This document shows positions 13,301 to 28,300 of a stretch of 64,000 nt of DNA, piece after piece. The notes below the pieces were generated by a model. It did not search any database and was not told the DNA's origin. It saw only the letters and a program-made list of their open reading frames with translations. Position 1 is the stretch's first letter; the number at the start of each line of letters is the position of its first letter. The stretch is from positions 11,656,428-11,720,427 of the forward strand of contig NC_059480.1 of assembly GCF_018139145.2 (NCBI RefSeq), read 5' to 3'. This DNA is from Gymnogyps californianus. Taxonomy: Eukaryota > Chordata > Aves > Accipitriformes > Cathartidae. The position numbers and the translations under genes are program-made.

Positions 13301-16300
13301 ATTTTCTGTAATTCTAATTGGTCTCAAATTAACATAAAATTTACAAAAACAGCAATGAAGTATTATAGAAGACTACATCAACTGATTTCTTTCATCTATA
13401 GGCTTCATATTTTTTCAAGTTCTCACATTCAGCTGATTATTTTTATGAATCATAACACAGTATTGAATATGCTTAACTCATTTAAACATTTTTCCATCTT
13501 CAAACTGTTACCAAGTTTGTGAAAGCTAAAAATTACCCTGGAATTCAACGTACATACAAAAGAATGTTGGCACAGAAAGGCCGAAATGATTGTGTTGCTT
13601 GGAAGCTTGCTACAAGGGTCTGACTTCCTGTGATTGTCATTATAGCTTGCGGGAAAACTCATCAGAGATAATATTTTATGTCAGCTTTATGAAAATAAGT
13701 ATGTCCCATCTTATTATTATCTATAGGGCATGTTTTGTCCATCTGAAAAAGAATATGATTCAGGAATTTCATACCAAATATGTCGCAAGTGCTACAAATT
13801 AAGAGGTGCTGAGCAATCACCATGGCGGGGCGGGGGGGGGGGGGGGGGGGGGGGAAGCAGTTTTCTGGTGAGATACATTTTAAGAACCATTATACCTATT
13901 CATTTTGTGCTGATACTTATCTTCATAACATTTCCTTCTATCAAGATTTGGGAAACATGATCCTATTCACATACAAATGTTTCTGAAACTCGCTTATGGA
14001 GACATTTATGATAATTAAATGCTTTTCTACCATTTTCTTTAATATTTTCCATATGCAATGAATATTTTTTAGAAATTCATAATCATATGAAAACAGCTAG
14101 TTTTCCTGACTATTTCTTGATGTGTGGGCACAAATCTGTGGGAAAAAAATTATGGGTAGAAACACAAGCCACTGAAGTTAACAATGATTAAGCCATCTGA
14201 ATAACATTAGACATTTGCTATTACAAAAATTAAGAAAAATCATTTTAAAAAACTTAAAAGCTAAACCTAAACATAATATGTGGAGGCCATGGAGCACAAC
14301 CTTGCAAGTTCCAGAATGTAATAAATGAAGTTAACTATATTTGGCTCACTGAGGATTTACAGAGGGACTTGATCACACTGTCATTCAGAAGGGAAGCCTT
14401 CACATATGGAAACCAAATAATTTCATTCCATCTATTGTAAGCTTTGTTTTATACCATGAGAAGTAGGAGGGATTTTGTAGAAGGAAATATTTAGAATTTT
14501 GACATTATTTTTTTCCCCAATAGGAGTTAACACTTGTTCTAGAGACAAGGAGAAGAAACAATTATGAAAATAACAACACATAAATTATATTTTAGAGAAA
14601 TAGTTTTTAAATGGAAAGGATAAAATCTGAAGTAAAAAGACAGTAAAGACATCAATGGAAATATATTGTATTTCCAAAATATGTAAGAGAAATACATTTT
14701 CTTCAAGATCTTAGTCATTGTTTCCTGGCTTCTCATGGTATTAATTTTTCTACAATTGTGTTAACACTTTATGAAGCAAGCAATTGAAATGCCTGTCCCT
14801 AACAGTTACTATGTTTTTAACTCATAGGGAGCTTTTAAAGCTATGGAGAGGCCAAAATTTAAAAAAAAAAATACATAAGCACTTGATGCAGATATCTGGG
14901 ATCATAATAACCAAAAAACCCCTGGGATTTTATATCATTACACAAATAAAATAACATTTGCTTTATCAAGGCACTATAATTTGTAACTTAGCAATAGAAG
15001 CAGGAACTATCACAGACTTGATCTAAGTGTAACAACAGCAGTGATACCTTTGGAGTCTTGTACATAAGTGGGAAGTATATTTATGTTACTCTGCAAAACT
15101 TAGCTGTACAACTTGAAAATACTAAGTTTTCCTAGTGAAAACACTCTTAGGCTTTACAATAAGCACATCAGAATTATCATAAATATTTCCCCTAAAGCTT
15201 TTTTTACACAACTAAAACCAAGAATTTTGAAGTATTTGAAAAATACTTTATATTAAAATTACATTCCAATAAAAATTTCGATTTCATGGAATTTGGGCAG
15301 GTTTTTTTAGAATCATTCTTGTATTTCTTCTGAGATAGGGAATTTGAAAAAAGAAATTTAGCCTAATAGTACTTGATGTAGAACAATTTCCACGATAGCT
15401 ATCTCAATAAAAGCAAACAACACAAACATAACAAACAAATACATTTTTTCTTTTCTAATAGGAAACTACTTGTCAAAATCCAAAAGAATTCTGAATCAAC
15501 CATATTCAACATGACAGTAATGGTAGGGATTGTTCAAACATTTGAAGCTTGTTCCACTCTGATCTTTCTCTTCTCATATTTAAATCATCATTCAACTGTA
15601 TTTACATATCTTATTAAAGTGACAGTTGATCCTTTGGCAAATTTATGAAATAGAATAGAGTACACCTGCATAATAACTTCACATCTCATTTTCAGAGCAG
15701 TATAAATCCAGGTCATTATATAAAAATACAAATATAAATCCCATTCTTGCTGTACATTCACTATAGTGACTTTAAGCAAAGAGAGAAAAAGAATGAAGGG
15801 GCCTTACTAATTTGCCATTGCTGATTTTCTGAACTGCAAGGTTCACAAAACAGTTCAGAGGATAGTACATGGCAGCCACATTAAAGCATCACTTGCATCC
15901 ACCTGCTCCTGGCTCAGTCATTTTTCAGGCTGGTACTTACACATAATCTAGTGCAGCTAGAAGTTTCTCTAGCCTGTGCTGACATGCATCAGGGTAAAGA
16001 ATAAGAATACTCCCATCTTTAAGGGAATATCAGAACACCCACTCCATGATCCTGCTTTGGGGCAGAATAAAGGAAGTATTGCTACATGTACCGTTTATAT
16101 ATATTTAATGCACACAAATACCCACCCAGCATTAAAGCCAGTCAATAGCCATTTAGACACAATCACTAGAAACCTGACCAAATCATTCATTTCTCCATCT
16201 GCTTTTTAGGATATAGCTTTTATATTCTGCAGATCTTAGGGCGTATTCTGGAAGCATCTTCTTCCCCCCCCCTCTTTTTTCTTGTTCAGATAAGTCCCCT

Positions 16301-19300
16301 TTCTCTCTAATATCAACTAACCAGTGTTACAGAAATGAAAGTGTACAGTAAAACGTTTGTAAGAAGCAAAATAAATTACCTACTACTGATCCTAATCTTA
16401 TCCAACTTTTATTTTTAAATAATTTTAGAAAATACATATTGAAGTAACTGTTCTATTACAATAATTGAGTTTGGTTTTGAAATGTAAAGTTCAGATAGCA
16501 GAGTTTTCTATAACAGCCATTTAGTAAGGTTTTTTACATCAGCATGTATCTTTAATTTATCCTCCAGCATATGACCATCGTATTTAGTTTAATTTTAATT
16601 TCAATTAAGATGTCTATATTCATTTGATCAAATTTTTAAAGTAAATGTTCTTAAAATAACTTCAGAAAACTCAGACACTTGTTCATTAATCAAACCCACA
16701 AATTACTCAGTTTAATTTATGAATTTTTAAAAAGTTTTCAAAATTTAATTTCATTCTCAGGAACAGTCCAACAACTGCATAGTGTGGAGAGAATTTTCTT
16801 CCATTTGAATGGTGCAACTGAAGAAAAGCGTTTACTAGTTACAATGAAAGCATGTTTATTGAAAGGTTAGTTATAATGTATACTTTATATTGAAAAGAAA
16901 ACAAACAGATTAAGAAAAAGCTGATGTAAACTAAATTTTGGTCATCTCTTAGTAAGTAAAGTTCTATTAGTTACGAATAATTCACTCATTAGGTTATGGT
17001 TCAGATGTGTGCTTTCAATGGCATTTTTCACAGATGAAGAATCTTCCACAGCCTTTTAAAAACTGCCCTTATGTTGTTGTTGTATTTTCCTCCTTTCCTA
17101 GTATCTGAAATTGCACGGTTCACTGCTCTGCAAAAGATAGGCACCGAATGCTAAAACGAAAATGTATTATTCAAAGCGTAATACAAAACCTACCAGCCGG
17201 GCAGCTGCAGGTGAAATTATTCCTGTCGTGTTTCTGTGCTACATCAGTGCAGGTTGCGTTGTTCTGACAGGGCTGGCTCTGACAAGCATCAAATTCTTCA
17301 CACAGGGAACCCTGATACTCATCCTCGCAGTCGCAGAAAAAAGTTGCCTAAAAACAAACAGGAAATGTACTTCACAATAAATTTTCAAAGATTATGTTTT
17401 CATTGAATACTCTACTGAACAAAGATGCTTTTGTTGTTTTCCTGTTCATAACAAGAATAGCTGCCAGAAATACATCAACTGCACAAAGTTACTCTTTGAA
17501 ATACTAAACCTGCACCAACTCTTCAGCTAAAATTTTTAATGATGTCTGGTAATTTCATCTAGATGAGGAGGCTGGGATCAGATCCATAATATCTAAGTCA
17601 CTATAAATTTTTTCTTCCATTCCAGAAATTACATTTAGAGACTGCAATAATTGTCAGAATAAGTAATGTGCAGATTTACCACAACAAAATCCTACTACAA
17701 AGATGCACCCTTTATGTGAAGGGCAGGGCTGGAGTCCCAGAGGCTCACTTCAGTGGTACTTCAGTAGTAACACACCCCTTCAATTCTGTTAAAATATGTC
17801 TTCTTCTGAACGTACTTGTTATTTTTTCCAAACCCTGCTGCTTGATAAAAGATCAGGAGCACTACACCTGTTAAAGATTTAAAATACCTATAGTAGGCAT
17901 GATATGGCACATTTTTGTTAGTAACAAAATAATTAAAATTAGATTTAAAAAATCTTTAGGTCACTAAGATTGCCAAGGAAGTTTCAAAGAATGGAAGCAA
18001 GGAAAGCTCTCTCATCTGTAGTATACATTTAGATTAAATATCTTACTTACTTTGTTTATCAAACACTAGATGGCAACATCACTCACTCTTATACGTTTCA
18101 AGGCCAGATCATTAGGGCTGAAACACAGCTGTCCCATGCACAAACATTGTAATGCAAAGTACAGAATGTGCATGGAACTAGAAACAAAGAGATGGGGTTA
18201 GTATTTTATCTTCTATTTTTACTCATGTTTGCTTCATATGAATAAACAGCTGTGAGCTAAGTAGAAAAGAAAATAATCATCTTCATACAAATAAAAAACT
18301 TTACTCAGTAAAACCCAGATTTCATTCTTCCTTACAAATATTTCACTGGTAGAGTTTAAACAAGGATTAATAATATACATCTCCAAAACTCAAAATGATG
18401 GGTATGTTATTTATCAGGAGTGCCAGAAGTCCCTGCGAAGTGTATGGTCTATACATGTTCTGGTATTTACCCAAGCCTCTTCACAAAACAGCTCTGAGTA
18501 TCTCACACATTAGCAATTGCAGGTTTCCAAATAAGGCTGTAGTTCAACAGAAAGGAAAGACAGGCAAGTAAAACACAGTCAAAACTATTATAATCACATA
18601 GCACAGTAACTTACTTTGAAGATAATTCATATAAGCTACACAGGAAACTGGCTGAGTGAAACAGTTAATCACTTTTATTTAAGAACTAAACAATTAACAC
18701 ACAGGAAGCATTTCCACATTTCCTTATAGCATTGGTGGAAAACACATCAGCACAGGGATCGCTTTGGTCCCTAAAGACAACAGCAATCAGTGGTTCAAAA
18801 TTAGTGTCGTCCTCAACATCTCATATCATTGGAGTCATGCAGTACCATTGTGCATATATAAGATCAGGACCCAGGTAAAGAGTGCACATAAACACATTGC
18901 CTGCAGCACCCTTCACAGCTGTTCTAACTCTTATTGATACTAAATTACATTATTGATTTAAAGTGTTTATTATCATTCCTGGAACAGAATGTTGAGTTGC
19001 GACTTAACACAAAATCAAGGTTGTTACCTGTCTCAATAACTGATCTGTTCTGGATGAACAAAGTGAGATATCATACTATGATGGCATTTTTTCTTAAAAT
19101 CGACATAAGTAGAGCATGTGGAAAGATACAGGCACTGTACCTAGATTCTGTGCCATTTAAAAAGATCAGAGTCTTGATCTCATTTAAATGTGTTTCCGGT
19201 CTTTGTGTATGCACTGGCAATGAGAACAGGCTTATCTATGTCTATTTCACGCTAAAGACATCCCTAAGCAAGAGATCCAAGAAGTATAACATCCCATATC

Positions 19301-22300
19301 AAAGTTAATGCTGTCAGAACAGAGAGGTACCATGTTTGTTAGGCAGGCTCAGGTTCATGGCTGTTTCATGCCAGATCTGAGAGTAAGATGCAAAGTACAT
19401 CATTACCTGAACCATTCATCAGAGAGGAAGGGAATGTCTGTACTGTCCACACAGACACAAACAGCATGGCTCTGCCTGCACTAAAATCTCATTTCAAAGC
19501 AATGGAAGATCATTATTATAATGTAAGTATTAATATATTTAAACAATGCAACAATCAGTCATTGCCTCAACAATATTAATGAAATAGGATTTTAAAAAAA
19601 GCTCAGATCATATTGATATCTCTCTAAGAGTATGATATAGGGATCAATTTACCAAAAAGTGTAGTTAACAAAATGGGTTTTGAAAGCAGCAGAAGAAAAG
19701 CATTGTAACACTTCAAACTGAAATGTCTAATGACAGGTAACAGTTCTGAGATGCAGACGAGTTATTCTGTAGAGAAGGTTAAGTGTCATCATTTTTATTA
19801 GGCGTGTCATCTTCACTTTTCCCAAATGGTACTATTAATTTTTTACCTGACTAGATGACATGTACTAGCATATTTGAGGAAAACTAAGTCAAGAAGTAGT
19901 TACACACTGCCATAATGCTAGTATTAAAGTCACTATCTAAGAATTCCAAACCAATCTACTATCAATAGACAGTTCATCTGTGTATTTTACTTGATTATGG
20001 GAGTGCAAATCTATCATATATCATTTTGGATGGCAATAAAATAAATTCTTTAAAATAATCTATTATCCAATCTGTAAGTATCATATTATAAATATAGTTG
20101 GAATATAGTACTTTTTTCCTATTTTAAGTAAGTAGAGTAATAATGTGCTTATCAGATTCTAAATTTCAGACTAGAGGTACCATAAAAGCTGAGCTTTTTT
20201 TTTTTTCTTTAACTATAGTAAAGAAGCTGTTCAGATGACCAGAACAAAATGAATGTCTACTCTTTCTCTTGCTGAGAAAGACTTCCAGTATTTATTACAA
20301 CTCACAGTGTGTTGCTATAGTATTTGAGCAAAACATTGCTATATGATAATTACATATTTTGTATTTAGGAGTATATTGTACTTAGGAAACTAAGTCCATA
20401 TGCAGGAGAGCATGCCTTTAGGTATACATGAGACTTTTTTATAATTAGCCTTTCTACAAATATATTCAAGTGGATCTACCCCAAAGCTTCTAGCCCATAT
20501 ATGAGACATGGAAATCATTGCTATTCAGTTCAACACGTTATTTCTCAGTGCAGGCAGAGGCCAGTTATTTTTGTGTAAATCTCAAGGGTTCTAAATCTAG
20601 CGATAAATTTCATATTTACACCATCAGCTCTTCCATATTTTACATGGGAGAGCTGAAGTTACAGAACAGAGCAATCTGTGAAAGAAATAATTTTATCCCC
20701 ATATGTCAGCAAAATCATGGCGCTCAAATCCAATGGATGGCCAAAGTTCACTTTAAAATCCTACATGGAATCAGAAATTCACACCAAACAAACCTCTCTC
20801 TTGGGTTAATACCAAGATTTTTCTCTTCCATTCACAGCTAACTGGTTTCAGGACAACTTATTCTGGTGTAAAGCTGAGTATATGAATGTGAAAGTGGTAT
20901 TTACATTGTGATGATGCCAAGACCAGTATTATCCTTCTGACACAATCCCACTTCCATTGAAGAATGACAAGCATGGCAGCAAAGCAGAGGTTCAAAATTC
21001 ATACAAAGGAAGGAAAAGGCATCCCTTTGACTCAGCATCACCTCACTTCACAGAACTTTGTTCAAAGTGGTGAATTTTATGTTCCTTTCAAAAGCAACAA
21101 TAATCGAAAAAGAAACTCTGCCATTAAAAGCCTTCCTTTTCATAGCCACGCTCTATAAAAAGCATCTAGCTGAGTAGAATCTAAGTTATGTATCAGTAAG
21201 GAATGAGTAAAAACTGGCCAAGACTTCCAGGTTAGACCAGAATTCATTTGTTTATAGTTTTATGCACTCCATAGATAACAGTATGCCACTACACTTATAT
21301 CACTGCAGATTGTTAATTACATTTAACTTTCCCATTAAGCAGATGTGTTACTACATTCTTTTACATTAAACTAGATTTGGAATAAAACTATGAAGTACAT
21401 AAAACCACAGAGACAATCATTAATCTTCTTGGCAGTGGAAGCAATGACTACAGCCGGCAGAGCTCTTAGCTTGTTCATGGTATGAGGCCTTTTATGCATT
21501 CTTCTAAGAAGTTGCTTTGCATCCTGCAAGACTAGATTGTGCAAAACAGAATGAATTATAGATAAAAACAAACAGCAAATCACAAAGGGCATGTTGTAAA
21601 CCTAAAGAAAATTAAAGTTTCAGTTCTGCAAAAAGAAGCGCAGAAGATGTGTCTTGTGGGAAACCGACACAATGGTTGGTACATGTCAAGCATGTAATTT
21701 TGGCAGTTGTTTGCTCTGTCGGTAGGGAAATCATCAAGATATTTTAGGGCATATCTCACCTAAGATGAGTTAAACAATGGCAAAAACATCCTGCTTAATG
21801 AAATATGCACCTTCTATTTTTACCTATGTTGCTTATGCTGGGCCTGAATCAGTTTCCTGGCTGAAGTTCTATTATGCAACTCATAGGCTAAAGCGTAAGG
21901 AAAAGTGACAGATTTTAAAAAACACTACAGACAAACAGACAACATGACATTTTTATTCTCTCTGGAGTAGGAAGTTGGACATAAATTATCCATATTTGGA
22001 AACACTGTATCTGAGGTTTTAGTGAGTTACCCCAGCCCAGCAGGCTACCTGGCATAGGTTTGATGGCACTTGAGAGGATCACTGGGGACATTCCTCATTT
22101 GTTCAAGTTCTAGAAAATTCAGGAGCAGTTTGTGACAGTGAAAATAAAAGCAATTACATTTCTGAAGTTAAAATCTTATTTGAAGATTTGAGAATCCTGC
22201 TAGTTCCAGTTCTCTGACTACCATGAATTGATAGACGCCTCTTCAGAAACGGACTTCAACATGATTTCTATGTCCCACAGCTTCAGCCACAGGGATGTCA

Positions 22301-25300
22301 GTCAACTACAACCTAGTGCACTTTACATCAAAAACACTACCTTAATAAATTTTCCTGTTATTACTCTTAGGTTCAAAGAAAGAATAGGTGGAAAGATATG
22401 AACAATCCTAAATTTTTCTATTAATTTTACAGGGAAAGCAACACACCACATGTGCATGAGGCAGGTTCATTTATCACTAACAGTTCTAGTTTTAACATAA
22501 AACTTTCAATGTCGAGATTACAGGTGGGGATGTACAGGTACTGATTTATCTTTTTTTGAGTGACATAATAGCTCCTCTTTCTTGCCATGAAGCCAATTTG
22601 TCTTTCTTTTTAAAGATTATTTTATTTCACTTGCCATGTCTCAAAAATTTAGAAAACATGGATAATTATTAAAGGCCATATATGCATTTTCCTTAATACA
22701 GAAAAGCATTAATGCTTCTGCATAGATACAGGAAGTAATTTATTTTTATTTTGTGACATATGACATGCAATAAGAGAAAGAAATTAGTCATAAAAATGGA
22801 CAAACAACATGAAAAAATAGAATATAAGACTATTTATCAAAGGCTTTAACTCTCAACTTGACAAAAAATGGAAAAAGACATTTTGATATGCTGTTATAGA
22901 TAGTAAATTTGAACATTTTATTTACATAAATCAAATTCAAGATGCTGAATTTATAAAATAAAAATATTAAATAAAGCAGAAAAACTAAACTGGACTATGA
23001 AATACGATGCTGTATCTGAATGAATAATTTACTTAGCTACCAGCCAGCTAGTATGGTAGAGTAGCACTTACTTCTAAACGCATCTTGCAGTAATTGTGTT
23101 CACACATTACCTCAAGCATTTTAAAATTTCATTTTTGAGAAATAAAATAGATACTTAATTATTCCAGATGTTAGCACTGCCATGCACATATAGATTACTG
23201 TGGCAATTTAATTATTGTTGTTACAATTCAAAATGTCATTTTTCTATCAAACATGCTTATTGAGAATTTAAATCAGAAAATGGTAGCAGATGAACTAACA
23301 GTGAATTCCCTAAATATGCCAAATTTTCTGTGCTCGCAGCAGGCTCACAGCTGTTAATATTTACTCAACAGTTACTATTGCTTTTATCTCCCAAATGAAT
23401 ATTAATAAAACCAAAGATTAATTGCACATATTTGTACTGTAAATGACTTTTAATCCATGAAATCAAATCAACACGTATAGAAGGTAACAGGTACAGGATC
23501 TCATTCACAGAAGGCCAGTCTGGTTTTGTAAAAGGAGTATACAGACTGCAAATTTGACGTACTTGGTTCTTATTTTCTCATGTTACTAGATCACACAAAA
23601 AATTCACAGTGGCCAGTGGAATTGCTGTCGGCGTTGTAATCTCTCAATGTAGTATTATGTAAAGGAGAAAGCCGTACAGGAAGATTTCCAAACATTACCA
23701 AATTACTCCACTCTGTTTCTTCTCGTAATTATGCTCAGACAATTCCATTGCACTGATCAGTGATTTCTGAGTGAGCAATTATTGAGACGTGGAGAGATAA
23801 GTACTAGATTAAATCAGACCTAAAACCAAAAGAAGGTTGAAGACTTAAAAAACTGGAACACTCTGGTCTGGAGATTGGGGATCCCAAGTGCTTACCACAT
23901 GCTCCTTGTTTCATAAAGAAAGATTCTTGTATAGTGACAGTAAGATGCAGTACGCATTACCTTATACCTGATCTGAATAATAGTTTTTATTGCCGGGGCA
24001 GGGTATGAATTTTTGCATCTCATATCAGTTATTTTCTTACTTGAAGTGCTTGATTTTTAGGAATAGCAAATAAATATATTGTTATTAGTTAGTAACATCT
24101 GTGAGCTTTAGAAGCCTATTACACAGCAGCAAGGTATGCACACACTCAGAGGACCAAGTACAATTTACCCTGTGTTTGTATTATCATGGAATTTCCACAC
24201 TACAGGAAGGTCTTGATAAGTTCACCTTACCTCATCTGGTTTGGTGATACATTTGCCTTTCCCCGAACACTGGAAGTTATCTGAATGGCTTCCCACAGGC
24301 ATGCAGGTACTGACTTTCACTATCACAGTCAAGCGTAGAGCCACAATGCACTTAGTAACTGAATCATTCAAAAAACCTTAAGGAAAAAAAAAAAAAAAAT
24401 CTTACTATATGAGAAAATACACTAATACACATTAATGCTCTACGACTAGAAAAACAAATAAAACTGAATTGAAAGAAACTGTCAACTAAGAACATCATTG
24501 CTCATGTTTCATACACACCTATCTAAATTTAATGCATTTGTAAATACAAATTAGAATATAGTTTGGAAACAAACACTCATTATATTGATTAACAAAAAGA
24601 AGGCAGGCTGGTGAAACAGATCTACCTCCAGAGCTCTAATGTGCTATCATTTTTTAGGTCTCGAATAATCAAATGCTTTTGCCTGCTATCTTTTTGATAA
24701 GTTAAAAATGTATTTCCTTAAGTTTTTTAATGACAAGGAATATTAAAATCAAATTCCGTGGAGAAAAATGTTTAAATGAACGTCTAAAAGTTACTTCAGA
24801 GCTAAAAGGCACACAGATCATAAACTGCATTACATTGGTAACAGATGGACAATCCCTTTGGCTATATTCTTTATGAAGTTTGCAAGAACATACATACACA
24901 GCTTACCAGCATTTCTTTGTATATTTGCAATACAAGTATTATTGAATGTCTGATCTGATCACCCTATAAGGTGATATACCAGGTATAGACAAACAAAATA
25001 TGAAAATGGGAACATTTGACAAGGAAGAAGAAAATTCATGAATCTGGCTAGCACCTGTAATTGCATGGAATTAAAAAAAATAGTTGGTTGGAAGCTATTA
25101 AAACACACTGGAGCATAACAACATCCCTATCACCCATATTTCTAACAGATATACCTGGAAAACAAAATAAAGGACAGCAGGAAAGATAAAGTGAGGCACA
25201 TACACAGCCCATGACATACACAATTAAGCCAGAGTTCATGTCAAAATACATATACCCTGCTCCTATACTCCACTTGTGCTCAAACTGCATTGTTCCACCA

Positions 25301-28300
25301 AAGTGATTAGGCTCCTGGGTTACAGCCCTTCCGTGTGTGGCATCAGTTAGCTGTTTTGTTCTGGGAGCTTGTGGCAGAATAGATGTGCAGTGACATAAAA
25401 AGTGTGGGTTTGGTATAGTGCATATACTGTATGTAGAATATATGCATAAAAACCCCCACAGATCCTTCCATAAATTGTCAAACTTAAATTTGACTTCACT
25501 ATCCTTAATGTACGTAGACTCCTAAGGGTCTAAGACTGTTTGTAGTATCAGTATGGAAAGACTTCCATTCTTTGTTCTTCGTTTTTACATTTCACTTTTT
25601 AAAATGCTGCATCCTTTGAACAATTAGCTGTCTATGGTAGAAACAATGATCCCTAAACCATATTTTCAAAGCAGGAAAATCTTATGTCCAATATAGACGT
25701 CATCAGCTTGAGTATACTGTCTACAAGTTCGCTAAATATTCTAAAAGATCAGATTTAAAAAAAAAAAAGTATTGGGTATAGTTCCAAATGTCTAATGGTC
25801 TGTTTTGGCTAGTGAAGATTATTGTAATCTGCTGACCTCTTCAGAGCAAGCCAATTTATTCTGGCCTTCATTCACACCTCATTTTTACCCATCTGTTCAA
25901 AGATGTAGCCAGAATTATTTCCTTTAACAATTGAATGCGATTGTCACTGGCAGTCATGCAATTATATGTGAATGCTTGGAAGAATGTGGTATTTAGAAAA
26001 TGTCTTTGGGTTCACATATGCTTGTTTGAAGCAGATTGTTACATATTCTTCAGGACAGTTCCCTAAAGGAATATTAAATCAACCTTCTTTGTACTTTGAA
26101 TCTTGTTACTATTTTGGTATCAAAAGCCCTTAGGCAAACCACTGAAAAAAAAACATTATTCTCACTGGAATGCCACGTATTTTCCTGTAATTTCTAACTA
26201 TCTCATCTAATTTCCAAAGACTAGAAAAATAAAAACACAGCTATTTATTTTCACTCTATAGAAGTTGCATACAACTTTCTGAGATCTCTAGGTTTTAAGG
26301 CTAGAAGAAGCTTGTCTGATCATCTAAATATGACTCCCTGCTTAACTCAGGTCATAGCATTTCAATTAATTCCTTCTCCGATTCCCATAACAGCAACTGC
26401 ACTAGAGTGAGTTTTAAGTTCTATTTTTAACTTCTAGGTAGGAGAATAATTTGAGAAGCATGTTTACAGCTCCCTTCATCTAAGGTCTGGAGAAAAACAC
26501 TACAGCTGTTTATATCAAAAGGTAATTTTGTTCAGTTTAACCTTGCTGGGTTTTCTAAAGCTAGGTAAAACATAATGACATCAGAGCATTTTAAGTTGAA
26601 GGATTCAGGGTTGAGCTAATTACAGTAACATTACGGAAACAATTTTAAAGCCTAATAAATCATAATATGATGTGAGTAGTCATTTAGATTGCGGAGGAGG
26701 CATTTTCAAGTTTTGTGCACACACGTTTGATAGTCTGAGAAATGCCTGCATGATTTCATTGGCAGTATGCATGGTAAAATACACTACAGCTCATTCCACC
26801 CTGGTAGCTTCACCTACTTATGCCTAGGAGCACAAAGTACGTACACTCCTGTTTCTCTCACATCAAGAAAGTTAAGAACAAAAAATAAGGAATAAAGTCA
26901 AAATAAAAGTGACAGGTGTCATCATTGTGTCCAGGTGCTTTCAGCAAGATCACATCATGCCATTCAGATTACCACTACTGAAACATTAATTGATTGACTG
27001 TAGATTTTCTAGACTACACAAACTGATTTGCTTCCTTTGCAAGCCCCATTTCTGAACAATACCTTCCTTCTACGCGCAGCAGACTGAGGTCAGCAAGCTG
27101 GTCCACAGTGGACTGCCAAAATAAAGAAGACTGAAGCTAATAGGCCACCAACTCAGAACATTATCCTACTGCATATTATGTTAATGGAAGGCATAAGACT
27201 GAACTACAAATCGTAACTGACTCTTGGTATGCACCCACTGCTATTGCACATACAAACACTTGCCTATTGCAATTGGCTCAAATGTATTTCTCTGTATTCT
27301 ACACAGTGAATATATGTATTCCAACATATATTCACCTATGGTTGAAACAATAAATAGATTATCATTTTACAGCAGAAATACAGTAATAGTTCCCTACATT
27401 AAAGTTCCAATTCACACAAGCGTAAGTCTTTGAGTCCACCTAAAGGTTTCTTGGATGAGAGAGTATGACTGCCAAGGGCTTTGGGCACTCACAATGAAGC
27501 ATCAGTCCCCAAGTTTTCAACTTATTTTTAGCCTGGTTTCCCAAGGAAATGAGACGGCAGTGGGATGTCTGTCAGTTTCCATCTGTTCTCTTTTTCTCTC
27601 TCAACACTTTCCCACACCAAAAGCTTTTGGGGTCAGTAGCCAACTTCAAGATTTTGCAAAGCCGTGGAGTTCTCAAAGACACTAAGTGCCTACAGCTTCC
27701 CTGCACAGTATATAGCCCTGGCACTAAGGGCATTGGGCACTAAGTCAAAATGGGTAGGAAAACAAAAAAGCACCCCGGAATAAGGTGATGTCATTTCTCC
27801 ACCCCATTCTCAGTGTACAATACAGTCATTCATTCATTATTTGGAAAATGGGAAACTGGGATATATACAAATGGAAGAAAAACAGATAGTATCAGTCCGT
27901 CAGGAGCAAAGCAGTGGTATTGGGTGTGCCTGCACCACATCTTCAGTTCATGTCGTATAGTAACATAATGAAGCTATAATACTTCCAGACCTTATTTCAG
28001 CTTCCAGAAACAATACAGCTGCTATCAGAGCAGTCTATAAGACTTAGTGGTCGAGGATAGAAGCTACATAAGTATGTCTGCTAGTTCATCCACAGATAAT
28101 GGAAAGTTATAGAATTAACCTAAAGTGTAAAAGATCCAAGAGGAATTTTCTGTTTGACCACATCTCTCACATCACAGGAGAAAATGTTATCCAGCAAGCT
28201 AAACAGGAGTCGTCAATATGCTCAACCTTTTCTTTTGTGGCCACTGAACTTTGCAGACATAAGAACAATGTAAAGAAAGGAAGCTAGGAAAAAAAGAGAA

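Larger units (their letters stand above)
11842..17193 (-). other. DNER: DNER intron 6 (5,352 bp)
   Basis: This is a complete intron between exons 6 and 7. It contains a 55-nt homopurine tract (12826-12880) and a 23-G run (13832-13854). The remainder is AT-rich, with no transposable element or coding potential that I recognise. Confidence 0.9.
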
